This document shows positions 39,201-53,233 of a DNA stretch of 64,000 nucleotides, piece by piece. The notes under the pieces are model-generated. The model worked only from the letters and a program-made list of their open reading frames with translations. It was not told the origin of the DNA and searched no databases. The number at the start of each line of letters is the position of its first letter. Within the stretch, counting starts at the first letter, position 1. The position numbers and the translations under genes were made by a program. The stretch is from positions 38,581,420-38,645,419 of the forward strand of contig NC_087247.1 of the NCBI RefSeq assembly GCF_037042905.1. Reading direction: 5' to 3'. This DNA is from Lytechinus pictus. Taxonomy: Eukaryota > Echinodermata > Echinoidea > Temnopleuroida > Toxopneustidae.

Positions 39201-41228
39201 ATGTGAATGGAACCTTCTTGAAATTATAGTATTGTCGGTTATCGGCTGGAACTCTGAAAGCATATCTTCTTGATATATCTAAAAGTTGTATTTGGTCTAA
39301 AAATCTTTGAGTTTTAGCTTTTTGATGAGTCCATAAGATTGAATTATATCCCCTTTTTGTACATTCATTTGAGAAGGCACAGGTGTTCAATCTGAAGGGG
39401 TGGATTAATAATCCATTCCCTTAATTAAAATTTTCTTGGTATGCTTTTTGAAAGTTGCTTTGCTTGCTGCCTTAGTTTAATTGCATATGTATATGTCCCC
39501 TATTTATGGAAATTGGAAATCAAAGAGTTATTCATTTAAGTATGAACATTAAAGTTTAATAACATGTATAAAAGTGTTTGTCTTTATGAAACATAATGGA
39601 AAATATCCCCTTGAGTAAAATAAAATGCAAAATGAAAGGTGCTTGCATATAGCATGGGATGATATCATTGAATTAAAAAGGAACAAATTTAAAAGAGTCT
39701 TCAAAGCATATAGCACATTCCTAGTAAGACTAGATAACCTTCCTGTATTCGCATCAGACCAACTCCAGCCACTGCTAATGACCAGGCAAAGAGGGCAGCA
39801 TCCACATTGCCACTAGGGTTTGACTGGCGGAATGTGGACGGCCAGAACTTTGTCTCTCCTATTCGCAATCAGGCCTCTTGTGGCAGCTGCTATGCATTTG
39901 GTTCCATGGCCATGCTGGAGTCTAGATTACGTATAGCGACGAACAACAGCATACAGCTGGTCTTCTCAACGCAGGATGTAGTATCATGCAGCGAGTATTC
40001 ACAAGGTAGGTTTCTTCATTGTCATTTATTTGGATTATTTTCACTGATTTTCACTCTGTGGTGGCTTTCCTTTGTAAGTGTTCTCAGTCAGGGCATAGAT
40101 CAAGAGGACATGTGAAAGAGGACTTTCACTCCCATTTCTGAAATGGTGGATTCCTTGTCCTCAGAACAAACTTGCTGCATTCTACCATTATCATATATAG
40201 TATATACACGTATGTCTCATTTAAAGTTAAAAGAGATATTTCAACAAAATTGTTTTGGATGTATTACTTGATAAGTGATTAAAAAGAATGTGATCATTTT
40301 ATTTTACCATTAATACACCTTCACACTGGTGTGGTTAAAATGAGGAGATGAGTTTGGACTACCTTGTCGAAGTGCTTCTGTACAAAACACTTTGTTTGGC
40401 ACAATGTATTGTGATCATTATACTGATTGCATCTTTTACTTTATTGGTTATGGTTCTGAACTATATAGGTGTTTATTCTTCAATATATACTTGGTAATAC
40501 ATAGGTTTAATTTTTTTATGGTTTCAAGTGCTTGTTATATGCCTACCCATTTTTATTCTTATGACATAATCCATACATTTTCATCACAATCATTAAATAA
40601 TTAATTTACATACATTTTGCAAACACTAATTCCAGATCTGAGCATCAGATTGTTATGGCAATCTGAAATTAAAAATGCTACTCTTATCATTAACATTTAA
40701 AATCAAATTTTTGCAGGTTGCGATGGGGGATTCCCATATCTTGTCGCTGGAAAGTATGCAGAAGACTTTGGTGTAGTAGAGGAATCATGCTATCCGTATG
40801 AAGGAAGCGACATCTCATGCTCCAAGGAGAAATCCGGCTGCCGTCGATATTATGCCACCAACTACAACTATGTGGGTGGTTTCTATGGTGGCTGCAATGA
40901 GGAACTGATGAAAGATCAACTTGTCAAGAATGGCCCCTTGGCAGTTAGTTTCATGGTTTATGATGACTTCATGCAATACAGTGGTGGAATATACCACCAC
41001 ACCGGTATCAAGAATAAAAACCTGAAGTTCAATCCGTTTGAGATTACCAACCATGTTGTCCTGGTTGTTGGTTATGGTGCTGATGAGGGATTAGGGGAGA
41101 AGTTTTGGATTGTCAAGAACAGCTGGGGTAAAGACTGGGGTGAAGAGGGCTATTTTAGAATCAGACGGGGAACAGATGAATGCGGGATTGAGAGTATTGC
41201 AGTAGAGTCCTTTCCTATCTATCCATAG
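36211..41228 (+). CDS. CTSC: Cathepsin C (dipeptidyl peptidase I), complete
   Basis: Lysosomal papain-family cysteine protease that removes N-terminal dipeptides and activates other proteases; it works as a tetramer whose exclusion domain blocks endopeptidase action. Six exons: 36211-36370, 37154-37323, 37700-37827, 38734-38901, 39758-40005, 40717-41228; 461 residues (human 463). Residues 1-20 look like a signal peptide, and the mature N terminus DTPANCTY (from Asp21) is that of the family exclusion domain. [10 protein letters not shown] and VQKSW lie in the exclusion and propeptide parts. The peptidase has [10 protein letters not shown] (catalytic Cys253), [10 protein letters not shown] (His404) and NSWGKDW (Asn426). 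An in-frame ATG at 36115 exists, but the one at 36211 gives the signal peptide. The exon 3 donor at 37828 was chosen over 37799 because it keeps the frame and adds the conserved VY. Confidence 0.95.
38931..39182. mobile_element. Small MITE-like element in a CTSC intron
   Basis: A 17-bp terminal inverted repeat (TTTCAAGTTTGGTGTTG at 38931-38947; its reverse complement with one mismatch at 39166-39182) bounds 252 bp without coding content. An inner inverted pair (GTGTTT / AAACAC) and a CA-rich run lie inside. No clear target duplication was seen. Confidence 0.6.
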
Positions 41229-43880
41229 GAAACTGACCATGATAGTTAAGATTATACAAACAACCTTTTGCATTTTTGTCATTATCACTGGTGGCAGAAT
41301 AAGATACAATTTCAATTGTTGGAAATATCCAAAGAGGTTCTAACAGGTATTCAAAGTGCAATTTTGATGATGAGAAATTTTGAAATTCTTTTATAAATCA
41401 TTTTATGTCAATTGTAGGAAGTATGAAAAGAGGTTCCGACATGTATTCAAAATGCTGCTGTGATGATGAAAACAAATCTGAATTAGTCATACAAATTTTC
41501 ATCTCATTTTATGTGCTTTCCTTTTTGAAGAAGTCAATTTGACCAAGTATTATTTCACGAACTATTTAATCTGCCACAAGCACTGCTCATTTGCCATAGA
41601 AACTCCAAGATTAGTAGTACCTGGAGAAATAAGATCTCATCTAAGATCTCATCTTTACCTTACATTACTGTCTAGTCTTTTGTCTGCTCATAGCTTTGAA
41701 AACAAGGTGAATATATGATGTCTTGCTATTTAAGTTGGGATGATATGATTGACCATCCCCCTGACCAATCAGGATGCTGTTCAATCTTTGCCTCTGTCCA
41801 TAGGATTATGAATATATATGTCCTGTCAATATTGAAGCATGTATTTCAAAGCCATTAGATAAGAGGACAGTCCACCACAACACAACCATTGAGTAGAAAG
41901 ATTAATTTTAGTGCTAAGATTTAAACAAAAGAAGATTGATGAAGAATCAAATTTTCATATTGGGAATTTTCAAACGGTTAATATATCTATCTGTAAGCAT
42001 TTCAGGATCAGACATGATTTAGAATTTTAATGTAACCAAAAATGGTGAACCAGTTTGAATCATGAGGTGAAACTCACAAAATTTTCTCTTCTTATTTATC
42101 AAGATAGCTTTTAAATTACTGTACCTGAAAATCTGGTAATGTTAGAAAGCCACCAAGTTTCAGCTTAATCCAGATATCCCTTCATAGTGGTTATATATAG
42201 TGTTTTTGTTCAATCTTGTAATTACATGCTGCTTTGTCTATTTGATTACTTTCACTCTTGAGGGAAGTTGATTCATGGTTGGTTTTTTTTGCTTATTTTA
42301 GATATTAAATATGTCTGACTTTTTCACATTCCCATAGACATTCCCAAACGCTTTCATTGTCAAGACAAGGCAAGCTATGTATAATTTCAAAGCTACAAAC
42401 TTGTTCCAACTCATCCAAATACAAATTTCTGTCTTAAGAATTTCATAGTGGAGGGTCACTTATGTATCCCACTGCTGCCACCATTAAAGATTTATATAAA
42501 ATAAAAGTTGGATTTACGATAGCTTGTTGTCCTAGACCTTCTTGATTGAATTTGCCATGAATTAATTAAAAATCCTCAAAATGTTTGTTTATATGTGTGC
42601 ATTGCTGTAGTGATATAGTCTGTACTCAGGATTATTGGATTGATAGAAAGACCCCCCCCCCCCCAAGAAAAAATTACGAAACCATTTTTGATGAAAAGAT
42701 GGTAATAATAGTCACTATATTGTATATGATAAACAATTTTTGATTATTCCCCCTTGGTGTGATGTTTGTTTGTGGTTCTTCTATTAGAGTATAAGTATGA
42801 AATATTGTACAAAACAAATAAATCATTTATGGTGAGCTGCTGCAGTAGTGGTTATATGAAGGTGCCATGATACTGAACATGGTTGTAATGCTCATGAACA
42901 CTTTTTTGTTTTAATTCAGTATTCTAAATGGTGATCATGGACATTACATACTTCTGACAAATATATTTTTCATTTTAAAGAATGCCAGTCATTCAGCCAT
43001 TTTCCCCCATATTTTTCCATATTTCAAAGTCTTTCTCTCCATGTGCTTGGTTCAGTATAAGCAAAATATGGTCAGCTAGTATAAAGCTATGATTCTTTCA
43101 TACCAATGAACAAAACATTATTTTTGTATAACTTTGTATTTTTATATCAGAATAAATTGCTAAATCAAACTTTATTAGGAATCTTACTGTCTTGTGTATG
43201 TATATTTCATTTTGGTGGATTGAACAAATAATATAGTATGACTTAGAAAATAGATAAATATAGAAAAAAATAATGGACAGAGTGATATACATTTGAAATA
43301 TCCTTTATTATCTATACATTTTTTATCAAGAATTCAAGAAGGATTTACTGAAGCTGTATCGTAGTATACATAAAAAAAGAAAGAAAAAATATTACAATGC
43401 AAGAACAAAAAGATAAAGTGAGATATAGTAAACAAAGAGGAAAGAGATACAGAGAGGTGGGGCTGAAGGAGGTAGAGATAGATTCTGCAAGGTTTCCTTT
43501 TTAAGACCAACACAGGCCCAATAAGGAATCACATGGTGTACCGCGAAGCCTAACTTCTGAACTTGTGCATTCTCTTTTTTCCAGTCAAATGATTTGTATT
43601 GTAATACCATTATTTAGCTCCCATTGTGAGTGTCATACATGTATGTGTTGGTATATCATCATGTATCATCTCGCTGATGCACATCTGTATTAAGAACCCA
43701 AACATAAACAAGACTGGCTTGACGCAAACATTCAAGCTTTTTGGAAGATATACGCTCACCTGGTTGGTTCAGTAACTTTCCATCTGATATGTCTGGTATG
43801 TATGTCTTTTTGGTAGGTTTCACAGTATTACAAAACCTTTATAATCAATAATTTTCTCTTCTTTTTTGTTACTATAATAG
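41229..43880. other. Gap between the two sets of cathepsin C peptidase exons
   Basis: 2.65 kb of AT-rich sequence. I looked for copies of CTSC exons 1-4 (signal peptide with [25 protein letters not shown]) and found none. No other gene, RNA or transposon end was recognised. Confidence 0.65.
42500..42505 (+). other. Possible polyadenylation signal of CTSC
   Basis: AATAAA about 1.27 kb after the stop codon of the first CTSC copy; a second AATAAA is at 42817-42822. If either is used, transcripts of the first copy end before the duplicated exons. Confidence 0.3.
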
Positions 43881-45339
43881 ACCTCACCCTTCACCTGTCA
43901 CATCTAAAACATCCATGGCAGCATTCTCACTGCCAGAGTCATTTGACTGGAGAGATGTAGATGGGCAGAACTTTGTATCACCAGTTAGAAACCAGGCTCA
44001 GTGTGGAAGTTGCTTTTCCTTTGCTGCGTTGGCAATGTTGGAAGCTAGACTGCGTATAGCAACCAACAACACGGTTCAGAAGGTGTTTGCTCCTCAGGAT
44101 GTGGTGGCCTGCAGTGAATATTCACAGGGTAAGTACGTGGAACTTACCCTGAGAAGATTTCAACTGTTACCCTTATCATGCATTCCCTTTGTCACATAAG
44201 CTTCATAATGGAACTAAAAAACTTTTATATGTATATGCACTTTCAATGCCGCAAAGCAAATTTTGTACATTTGTTTCATTGAACATGTTTTTATTCAATC
44301 TAGAAACTTATTAAAGTGATCTTTAAAGACATTTCAAGGTCTTTGGAATGGTCTCTTTGGAACAAGGTCTTTGTCTTGGGTTGCCTTTGCTAATGAGTGA
44401 TAATATCAAATATTTTTTGGAGAGGATGGGTTTCAAAACTTGCCTACTAGTACTTGCATATATATATATATATAAATATATATACATACATCCATGTAAC
44501 TTGACATTTTAATTTTTTTATTGAATGAATATGATACTTGATCCCAAAGTAGTCAGAGTACTGGTAATTTTTTTTACTTTGAAAATGAAAAAAAGTTTGG
44601 AGTCCAACATAAGACTGAATACATATCATATTACATAGTACAAAGTCTATACCTACTTCAACCTACTTTAACCCCCCCCCCCGCCCGCCCCTTCTGGACC
44701 ATTAGGCAGTAAAAGAGCATATATGTAACACGATCCCCAAATAGTGTAGATTGATTGTTATGTTTGAAATCTGCATTTTTGGGGTATGTGTAATAAATCT
44801 TTAACATCCTTGTTTTTTCTTCCACAGGATGTAATGGAGGATTTCCATATTTGATAGCTGGTAAATATGCTGAGGATTTTGGTGTGGTAGAGGAATCCTG
44901 TTACCCATACCAAGGAGTGGATACAGAATGCAGCAAGGAAAAGGCAGACTGTCGTCGATACTACGCCACTGACTACCAATACATCGGAGGATTCTATGGG
45001 GCCTGCAATGAAGAGCTCATGCGCCTCGCCCTGGTCAAGAATGGTCCGATCGCAGTTGGGTTTGAGGTCTACGGTGATTTCATGAGCTACAAAGGGGGTG
45101 TCTATCACCACACGGGGATCAAGAATTCTCTGCTGGGATTCAACCCCTTTGAGCTGACCGACCACGCCGTGCTGGTGGTTGGGTATGGAGTGGATGAGGC
45201 TTCTGGGTTGAGCTTCTGGACTGTAAAGAACAGCTGGGGTACAGGATGGGGCGAAGATGGTTACTTTAGGATCCAAAGGGGTACTGATGAGTGTGCTATT
45301 GAGAGCATGGCCATGCAGTCATTTCCTGTCTTTCCATAG
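43881..45339 (+). CDS. Second copy of cathepsin C peptidase exons (5 and 6 only)
   Basis: Two exons, 43881-44128 (248 nt) and 44828-45339 (512 nt), have exactly the lengths, phases and acceptor/donor positions of CTSC exons 5 and 6. They encode an intact papain-type peptidase with [10 protein letters not shown] (catalytic Cys), [10 protein letters not shown] (His) and NSWGTGW (Asn), about three quarters identical to the first copy, plus the family motifs EYSQG, VGYG and [11 protein letters not shown] (here [10 protein letters not shown]). The acceptor at 43880 has the same phase as the acceptor of CTSC exon 5, so exon 4 (donor after 38901) could join to it. No exclusion-domain exons or signal peptide lie between the copies. 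Either it is an alternative 3' end of CTSC, a peptidase with unseen 5' exons, or a young untranscribed duplicate. The frame has no breaks. Confidence 0.85.
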
Positions 45340-48300
45340 CTTCCTTTTTCCATTTTGAATTTAACTTTTAGGTATACAAAAAATTACTTTTCTACATATC
45401 GGCAATATTGAAAGTTATTGTGTTAAAAATCTTTCTCTTATTTTGTCATAGTTTTCACTATATCTGTATCCTTGTCTCTCCTTTCTAGTCATCAGTGAGG
45501 TAAAAGTTAACTTGTCTAAAGGCATTTCATGTCAATCTTGTCTTTCCATGAACATATTTTTTTATATGATATCATTGATATTGTGTGTGAGTGAAATGAA
45601 ACAATGCTATTTATTCATGATAAATAGTATTTTCAGTAGTATGATCTCTTTCTCTCTCTCTCTCTCTTTCTATCTCTCATCTCAAGCCCCCACCTTTGCT
45701 CCCATGTCATCAAACTGACCTGCATACAACTTTTTCTCAGCCATCTCTAGACCATTTCTAGTCGATGAAATTGATTTAATGTTTTGTGTTATAACTAAAT
45801 ATGACTTTTAAGGAAGTTCCCAGGATTTTTGCACATCGATCCTGATCTGCACATGTTTGACGCTATGCACATTGACATCACGAGGACTTAACATGTGATT
45901 GATCAGCTTAAAAAGTGATATGTATGTGATCTGTATTCTTACTGCCAATCTGTAATGATTGACATAAGAAATAGATTAGCATGAGTGAGTGTATGGGCCA
46001 CTTTTTGCATATTTTGCTGATGTAAAGATACCAAAGCAACTCTGAATAGTTTGGTAAAGATAACATGGATTTCATTTTAACTGCGGAAAATCTTAAGTAT
46101 GTCCGAAAGCCTTGAAGTGAAAATCCTTCAATTCTATTGAAAGGACAATGCTTCCAAACACCTGTGCCAAAAATCTAACATGATGATTATGTTTAAGAAT
46201 ATTATATCCACCAAATATAATGTATGTAAGAATCACACTCTATGCCCACAAATATTTACTCCTTTCCTTGTCAAATACTTTTTCACCACCAAGTGATAAC
46301 ATGTGTAGTTTATTGCTGATTTATTGTTGAGGAAAATAATTGTTAGTGATCAACAGATGATAATGTGGTTTTCTCAATCAAATTCCTCTGTGATGAATAT
46401 GTTAATTCATATAATTATTGGATAAAAGAAGAAATTTGACTCATGATCTCTCTCTTGCCTATCCAAATATTCATGCTGTGATGTGTTTGTTTGAATTATA
46501 CTCCTATAATATTGCTGCAATTTCCTATTTTTCTCAGATTAAGAAATCATCATTCTCTTTATAGAAACTTCTCAAACATGAATACTCTCATAAGTTTGTA
46601 TAATTTGTTGGTTTAAAAATCAGTTTGCAAGGAAGCATAACTCTGAGGTTGCTCTTGTATCTACATTTGATATTTATGTTTGTGTTTGTGTAGTGTTTAT
46701 GCCAAAGACCATTTTATCATGCCAAATACCATTTTATCAAATATTGAAAACAATATGCTTACAATGAAGCCTGCACTTTCTGAACGAACAAAACATTGGA
46801 ATTGTAAAACACAGTGTAAACCCTGGCAAGCCCCTCCAATCCTTTCATCAAAATACTATGGTTCAACTGCATCTTATTACTGTTTTTGTCAGTCTCACTA
46901 AACCTGTTGACTACTTCATTCTTTAATTCCCATTGACTTCTAGTATAGAGATCACCATCCATCCATGCAGTTTCAACATGTTAACTTGTCCACTTATCTT
47001 TAGCCCAATTTAAGTGATTGATGTAATATTTTTCTCGTTTGTCAGCATATGTACTTTCAGATCATATCCATCTTGCCAATGTAGTTTTTACCGCTCCCCT
47101 GTCCCTGCTCAGAGAGTTCCAGTGCTACTGTCCCTATATACTTCCTTAGTCTGAAATCTTACTTTGAGGCTTTCAAATCAAAAGTAGCAGAATCAGATAT
47201 TTGTCTCTCACCTCTTCTTTGTTTGTATTTCATCACAATTGATTGGATTAGGTGTATCACATTATTTATGTAACAGTACTTAACTACCGGCACTTTTTAC
47301 CTGTAATCAATGAATATGAAAATGAAACTATTGATGTGAATTGGTAATTTTGTTACATAATTGCTGCATTTATGTTGGATTAAAGTTATTGGAATGGCAG
47401 TAACTTTAAATTACCTTATAATTTCATAGATTGTGAATGGTTGTGTGAAAGTATAATTATTGTAGTAAAGTGGTTGTCTGTCCTATATCTCTATTCATTT
47501 TTATGATTTAAAATCATATTTCATATGTGCCCAAATTCTAATGTTATGAAATGATTGATGATAATTAAAAGAAAGTATTTGATATTTAGGTTCTAATTTT
47601 ATGTTCTGATACAGTGTCGTCTGTTTTTTCTCTATTATTATTATTATTTTTTTTGGGGGGTGGCCATTCAGTTATATTGGAGTACACACGGGCAGCCCCA
47701 AAAGGTTTTAAATAAAATTCCTTGATTGGTGTATGTTTTAAAGATATTGCACAGTTTGTTTAGGTGTAACATATAGAAAGGAAACACTTTTGGATACTTG
47801 AATAGGGTAATATTGACTTGTGAAAAATACATGTTAATGGTGTTTTAACGAAGGCTAACTTTTCATTGCATACTAGTACATGCAGAGCAATAGAGTTGAA
47901 TATGTGTGTCCCCTCCCCATGTGGAGGGGGTGAGGCTCAATTCCCTTTGAATACATGCAACCCACCAAATCTCTATCACTATATATATTATATTCCTTTA
48001 TCTGATTGGTCCATTCCCTTCTTTCTGTATATGTGCAGAGCAGTTTGTTATGTTTCCTAATTAATTATGTACCTCCATGTTTCTCTCCTCGTTATGAGTT
48101 ATTAATCCTGATAAACACAGTATCACCCACTGTGCATCCAGTGGCAAAAATAAATGATGTACTTGAAGAAAGAAGAACTTTTAGTCTTAAATCGGATAAT
48201 CAGAGTTTCACATCTATGCATTAATGCTCTAATTCATGAAGGCAGATGCGTGGATAGAGCATTAATGCGAGGAAGATTCCCTACAAGGTCAAGATTACAC

Positions 48301-50816
48301 AGATGAGAAAAGGATGGAAAAGAAGTGAGGAGACACTGAGAAAGGAAGCATGACAATAGATATGATGATGACAGGCAAATTGGACCGAGGAAGAAGAGGA
48401 TGAGAGAGAGTCTGAAAGAGATGAGGGGGAATAGGAAGGGGGTGGGATAACATGACTGTGTAAGACAGAGGGAAAGTTGGCGAGTGAGAGAAAGAGAGTT
48501 GGTGAAATATAGAGTTCGGAGAAGGAAGAGCAGAGCTTGTAAACAATGGGAACACAAAACATCAATCGGTAACGAGAAAATAGGAAAGGGGAGATAGAAA
48601 GAAAGAGGAAGATATATGTAGATCCAATTTTTGATACAAAAACAAAGACAGAATGATCAAATAGATGGAATCCTATTCAATTTCGGAGACGAAGCAAAAT
48701 AAATTTTGTTGAAAAATCATCTCCCTTTTTTCATCCAAGATTGGTTCATTCGTTTTTATGTTGCGCTTTAATTTACAATAAAAAAAAAGATTTTACCTCT
48801 TGATGAACATAAACGATAATGAGCATGAAAGTTGAATGACAAAAGCCTCTGAACCGGGCCTCTGAATGCTTACATGCATCTCGGAATAAAATCAGTTTGG
48901 CTTTATTCTTGCTTGAACATGTGCAAGGGCATGAATTGAGTTTTCCAGTGGAAATTTGTTTTTGCCGGATGCAGTGATCCCAATCTGACTCCGAAGAATT
49001 AAGTGATGACAAGATTATGCGTGTATGTGAGAATCACTTTGCAGCAGGATCAGTAAGATCGAGGCATTCATGTCGGACCGGCGATGAGTACATCGCATTT
49101 GACATTGATTTTAGGAGGGTGGGATGGTTATTTCTTACTGTGAATATATCAGTATGAATTAAGATATAGCATGCATTTAAAATATTGAAACTTCATTCTC
49201 CTTTTATATCTAGGCCTACATCTTTTCTTTTTTCTTCCATGCCCTTCGAGATTTCATCTACCACTACTTTACACCCGTCTCACTCTCCCCGCCCCTCCTC
49301 TCTCTCCCCTCGATCTCTCTCATCCCCCCTTCTCCTCCATTGTACTCCCCCTCATCCTCTCTCTCTCTTCTGCCATTTTACTTTCCATGATACTTGATGG
49401 CAATAGCTTAATTCGGTTTGGCTCTTAAAAATCACTGTGTTCTCTTTATTTTAAAAGAATCAACAATTTGCAATTATATTTACGTAAAAAAATACAACTA
49501 ACCTAAAGTGTGTAAGATAGTTAATTAAAACACTGTTCGAAGTGTTACTTTCCCTATTTTTATCACGCACATATAATGATATTCTAATTGAGACCAATTA
49601 TACTACACCCTAATCAAATTATTAAGATATGTACATTTTTTCAATCATGACATTGTACTAGATAGAATATTATATTCTGAATACAGCACTTTCTGATTTA
49701 TCAGTCATTGGCATTACAGTATCAATTCTTAAATGTTCGTGTTTGGTATTATTATCATTACTAACGATACTGTGCTCATTGTAAATAATTTTTAGCTATT
49801 ATCCGTAACACCTCGGAATATATGCAGGCCGTCGCGGGACAAAGGGGCACGTACCCCCTGCCAAATTTATGGTCCCACTTCATGAAAAATATTCAATTTT
49901 TTTTTCAGAACTTTTGATTGAAATTAATCGTTTCTACTATTTCTTGCGTGTCACAAACATTCTGAAGAAATCGACCAATTTCACTACCCCCCCCCCGCCC
50001 ACTTGTGAAAATCCTCAATCGGCTCGTTCATTGATTTGACATGTCTGTTGTGGATGAGGAGAATTTAAAATGCTTAAAAGGTTGTCATTGCTCCATTACT
50101 TATCACCTAATAACATATACGGCTTTAAACCTGTAACTGGATTTGACATTTATTCGCTGTGTTTACCAAAATATTAGCCTTGAATTGATTATAAAATAAT
50201 CGACCAAAATAGTATTTTCAGGTTCGAAATTAAATTTCTTGATTGCTCTAGACCATTTTAATGGCTTGTCAGATCGTAAAGAAGGTTGTCACGGTAAGGT
50301 CTATGTTTGTCTGGGCAATCATATACCTTCTACACTCTTAAAGAATCATGTATGATTAATCAGCAGTTCTATATTAAAACCAAAATGAGCACAGTTTAAA
50401 GGTCAAGTTCACCCTGAAATAATCTTATATCAAAAAGGAAGAAAATCAGTGACAATTTAAAACATGCTTAATTTCGCCGAATGTAAAAAAAATAAACGAT
50501 GAATGAAGCCAATGGTAATGCATATACTATTTCTTTATCAATTCATTACATAAAACATAAAAAATGTAATTTCCGTTTCTTCTTCTTAACTTCCCTTCTA
50601 CATGTACAACATAGTTCCATTGCTCCATGAATATGGAATTCCAATTATATATAGCTATGGTCAAATGAAGAGACTCTTTATTTATGAATTTCACAGAATA
50701 AATATTTCAAAGTATAATAGCGAGTGTTGTAATGTCATCGACTCTATAGCTCTCATATGCACACTGTTCATTTTATGTATAACTTTGCAATAACGGGAAA
50801 GCTTTGAAATATCAAC

Positions 50817-51073
50817 TTTATTCATTTATTTATTTGTTTTCTTTATTTTATACTGCAGGGTAGGCCTGTTCAGTTATGCAGAAATGCTTTCCAAAAGCGC
50901 CCTGTACTTTAAACAAATAACTCAACATCATAGCAATTCAATGTATGTAACATACAATTAAGTAAAACAGAATACATTATACACAAAAAGTGAATCAACA
51001 AGTATCATTACACCCACCGAGTTATTCGGTGTAATTACATGTATAACAGTCAGAATGTTAATGATTTACAGTG
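50817..51073 (-). repeat. SINE-like element, copy 1 (reverse orientation)
   Basis: On the minus strand it begins CACTGTAAATCATTAA, passes through ATTCTGACTGTTATACATGT and GTATGTTACATACATTGAAT, and ends in TGCATAACTGAACAGGCCTA and TGCAGTATAAAATAAAGAAA with an (AAAT)n tail. The same sequence, with the same 5' start and tail, occurs at 62398-62690 on the plus strand. Confidence 0.75.
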
Positions 51074-53047
51074 GGTTTTTTTAATGCATGGGGGGACGTG
51101 CATTTTGTATATCACAAGCCGGGAGCGAATTAAATAAGACGGAAGCAATATATTCAAAAGATTTTCTTAATAATCCGTCCTTTCTTATTTCACATCCGAT
51201 TTTGATGGAAGTTCTATAGGTATGCTATATTCATTTTTTCTGTATTCATTCAAATCATCTTGTTGTCGAGGCGCACTTGGCTTTTAATGAGAATTCTAAG
51301 ATATTTTCATATTTCTAATTTTCGGGACATTCTGCTTCGTCTGATACTGTTTCGATTCACTATGGAGCAGGCCTTGAGCTTGGTGGATCTTTGCGATCAA
51401 ACTTAACTCTTTCTGCAACATGCTCCTGGGCTCCTTAACACAAGAAAGGTTAAAGATTAATCCCTAATTTGAAAGAGCAATTCTAATTGGTTCCTAGTCA
51501 GTCTACAGAGCAAAATATGCATGCGACGATTATCTTGATAGCCCATATTATCTAGCGATCAATCGCTATTATATTAAGAGTAAAATATCACCATCGTCGC
51601 ACTTTGCCTATGATTATCATGTCAAGAAACCTTTTTTATACTGATTTTTTTTCGTAGTTGCTTTAGTGAGATCGTAGTAATATTACACTTGAAATCAAAT
51701 TGGAAACGAGAGAATGTTCTGCAATCATGACTGTCGATGTCGCTTTTAGCCATTATCAACAATTCCACCCTACGTTCATAAAGAAACTCAAGAAAATATA
51801 GTTTTGTATGATGTTTCTTCTATAGATCGTAAGTTACATTCTGCCTAAAAATAAAACAAACGATCAAATGCTCGTTATTCATAATTCATGGTAACATCAT
51901 AAAAGTGTCTGTATTGTATTTCAGAAAAAAAATTGACATCAGTTGACGAATTTCAAACCGCTAACTTCGTTTTTTTACTTGTTAAATTTACATTATGTAT
52001 GAATTAATTTGCTGAGCTTCAAGTCCATGTACTTGTTGTACATGTATATACATTACTTCAAATTTACAGCAATGAATTAATGAATTCCATTTACAAGCTG
52101 AATAGTTTTACTTCCTAATTCGATCCATAGTCTAAAATATTTTTTTATACATCTGAGATGTTGCGTCAGTAATATGTGACACACAATTTCAACGAATTCT
52201 GTACTTTATCTGATAACATGACGTTGAAAAATAAATATCTAATGATTAAATACAAATTGACGAATGAAAGAGCAATAAAGAGTTCCATTATCTTCATATA
52301 TGTACATAAATTATGATTATTTACAAACGATCCGCATGTGATGTTGCAAATTTACAGACGAAAAACACAAATTATATTTGTTTTCATATTCATAAAGAGT
52401 AAGAGAAGGTCCTTTACTTTCCCTCACAAAATTCGGATAAAACATGAAATAAATTTTGGAACAAAAGCCCCCCCCCCCCAAAAAAAAGGGAAAGTATTCG
52501 TTTGTTAATTATATCTGGTATTATCATCTCATCTATATTAATCGTGATTTTGTTACTTGTACCTGAGTCAGTTTCTGTTCATAGAGAATGATCTTGTAAT
52601 GAACTTATAGTTCTGGTTAACAACACAATGAAAAATGAGAATGAAATAAAGAAGCTCTCCATTTAGTAAAAGCTTATTCAGCAAAGAGAAACACTATTGC
52701 TTATCACAATCTTTAATCATTCAGGAAGTAAATATGTCTTCTTTAGTGATAGCCCGTATTGCTTGCCAGAAATTTATATTATTGTGCCTTCTTTTCTCTG
52801 AGATCCACTCCCGATTTAAAGGATGCAGTTAACCTAACTACGGATTGACTTTACAGAAACAATATTCAAATGTAACAAATAAAAATATGAAATAAAGAAA
52901 GGTGGGAAATGAATGATTGTAGTATGTGGCAAAATTTAGTAACAATAAGTTATTTGCAAATTTGAAGTTCATATAGTAATCATCGTTGACATAAATTTCG
53001 AAATACCTACAGTGTTAGAACAATAAAGTATATATGGGCCTAAACAA

Positions 53048-53216
53048 GGGCGGAAATCTCTCCCCAAAGGGAGAGAATGCATGTTTTATTTCGATTTTCA
53101 ATGATGTATTTTTTTCCATCATAAAATACCAATAACAGTAGGGGACATTTGATATTGTGCCCCCTACCATTTTGGGAAGGGGGACGCGTCCCCTGTCCCC
53201 CCTGGGATTTCCGCTC
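53048..53216. mobile_element. MITE-like element with 14-bp flanking duplication
   Basis: 169 bp with inverted ends (GGGCGGAAATCTC at the left; the right end reverse-complements to GAGCGGAAATCCC), flanked by direct repeats ATGGGCCTAAACAA (53034-53047) and ATGGGCCTAAATAA (53217-53230). No coding content. The class is not certain: the duplication is longer than most DNA transposons make. Confidence 0.65.
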
Positions 53217-53233
53217 ATGGGCCTAAATAAAGG

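Noticed and set aside
44758..45276. 172-codon minus-strand frame
   Set aside because: Antisense of the cathepsin C peptidase exon, without a recognisable product.
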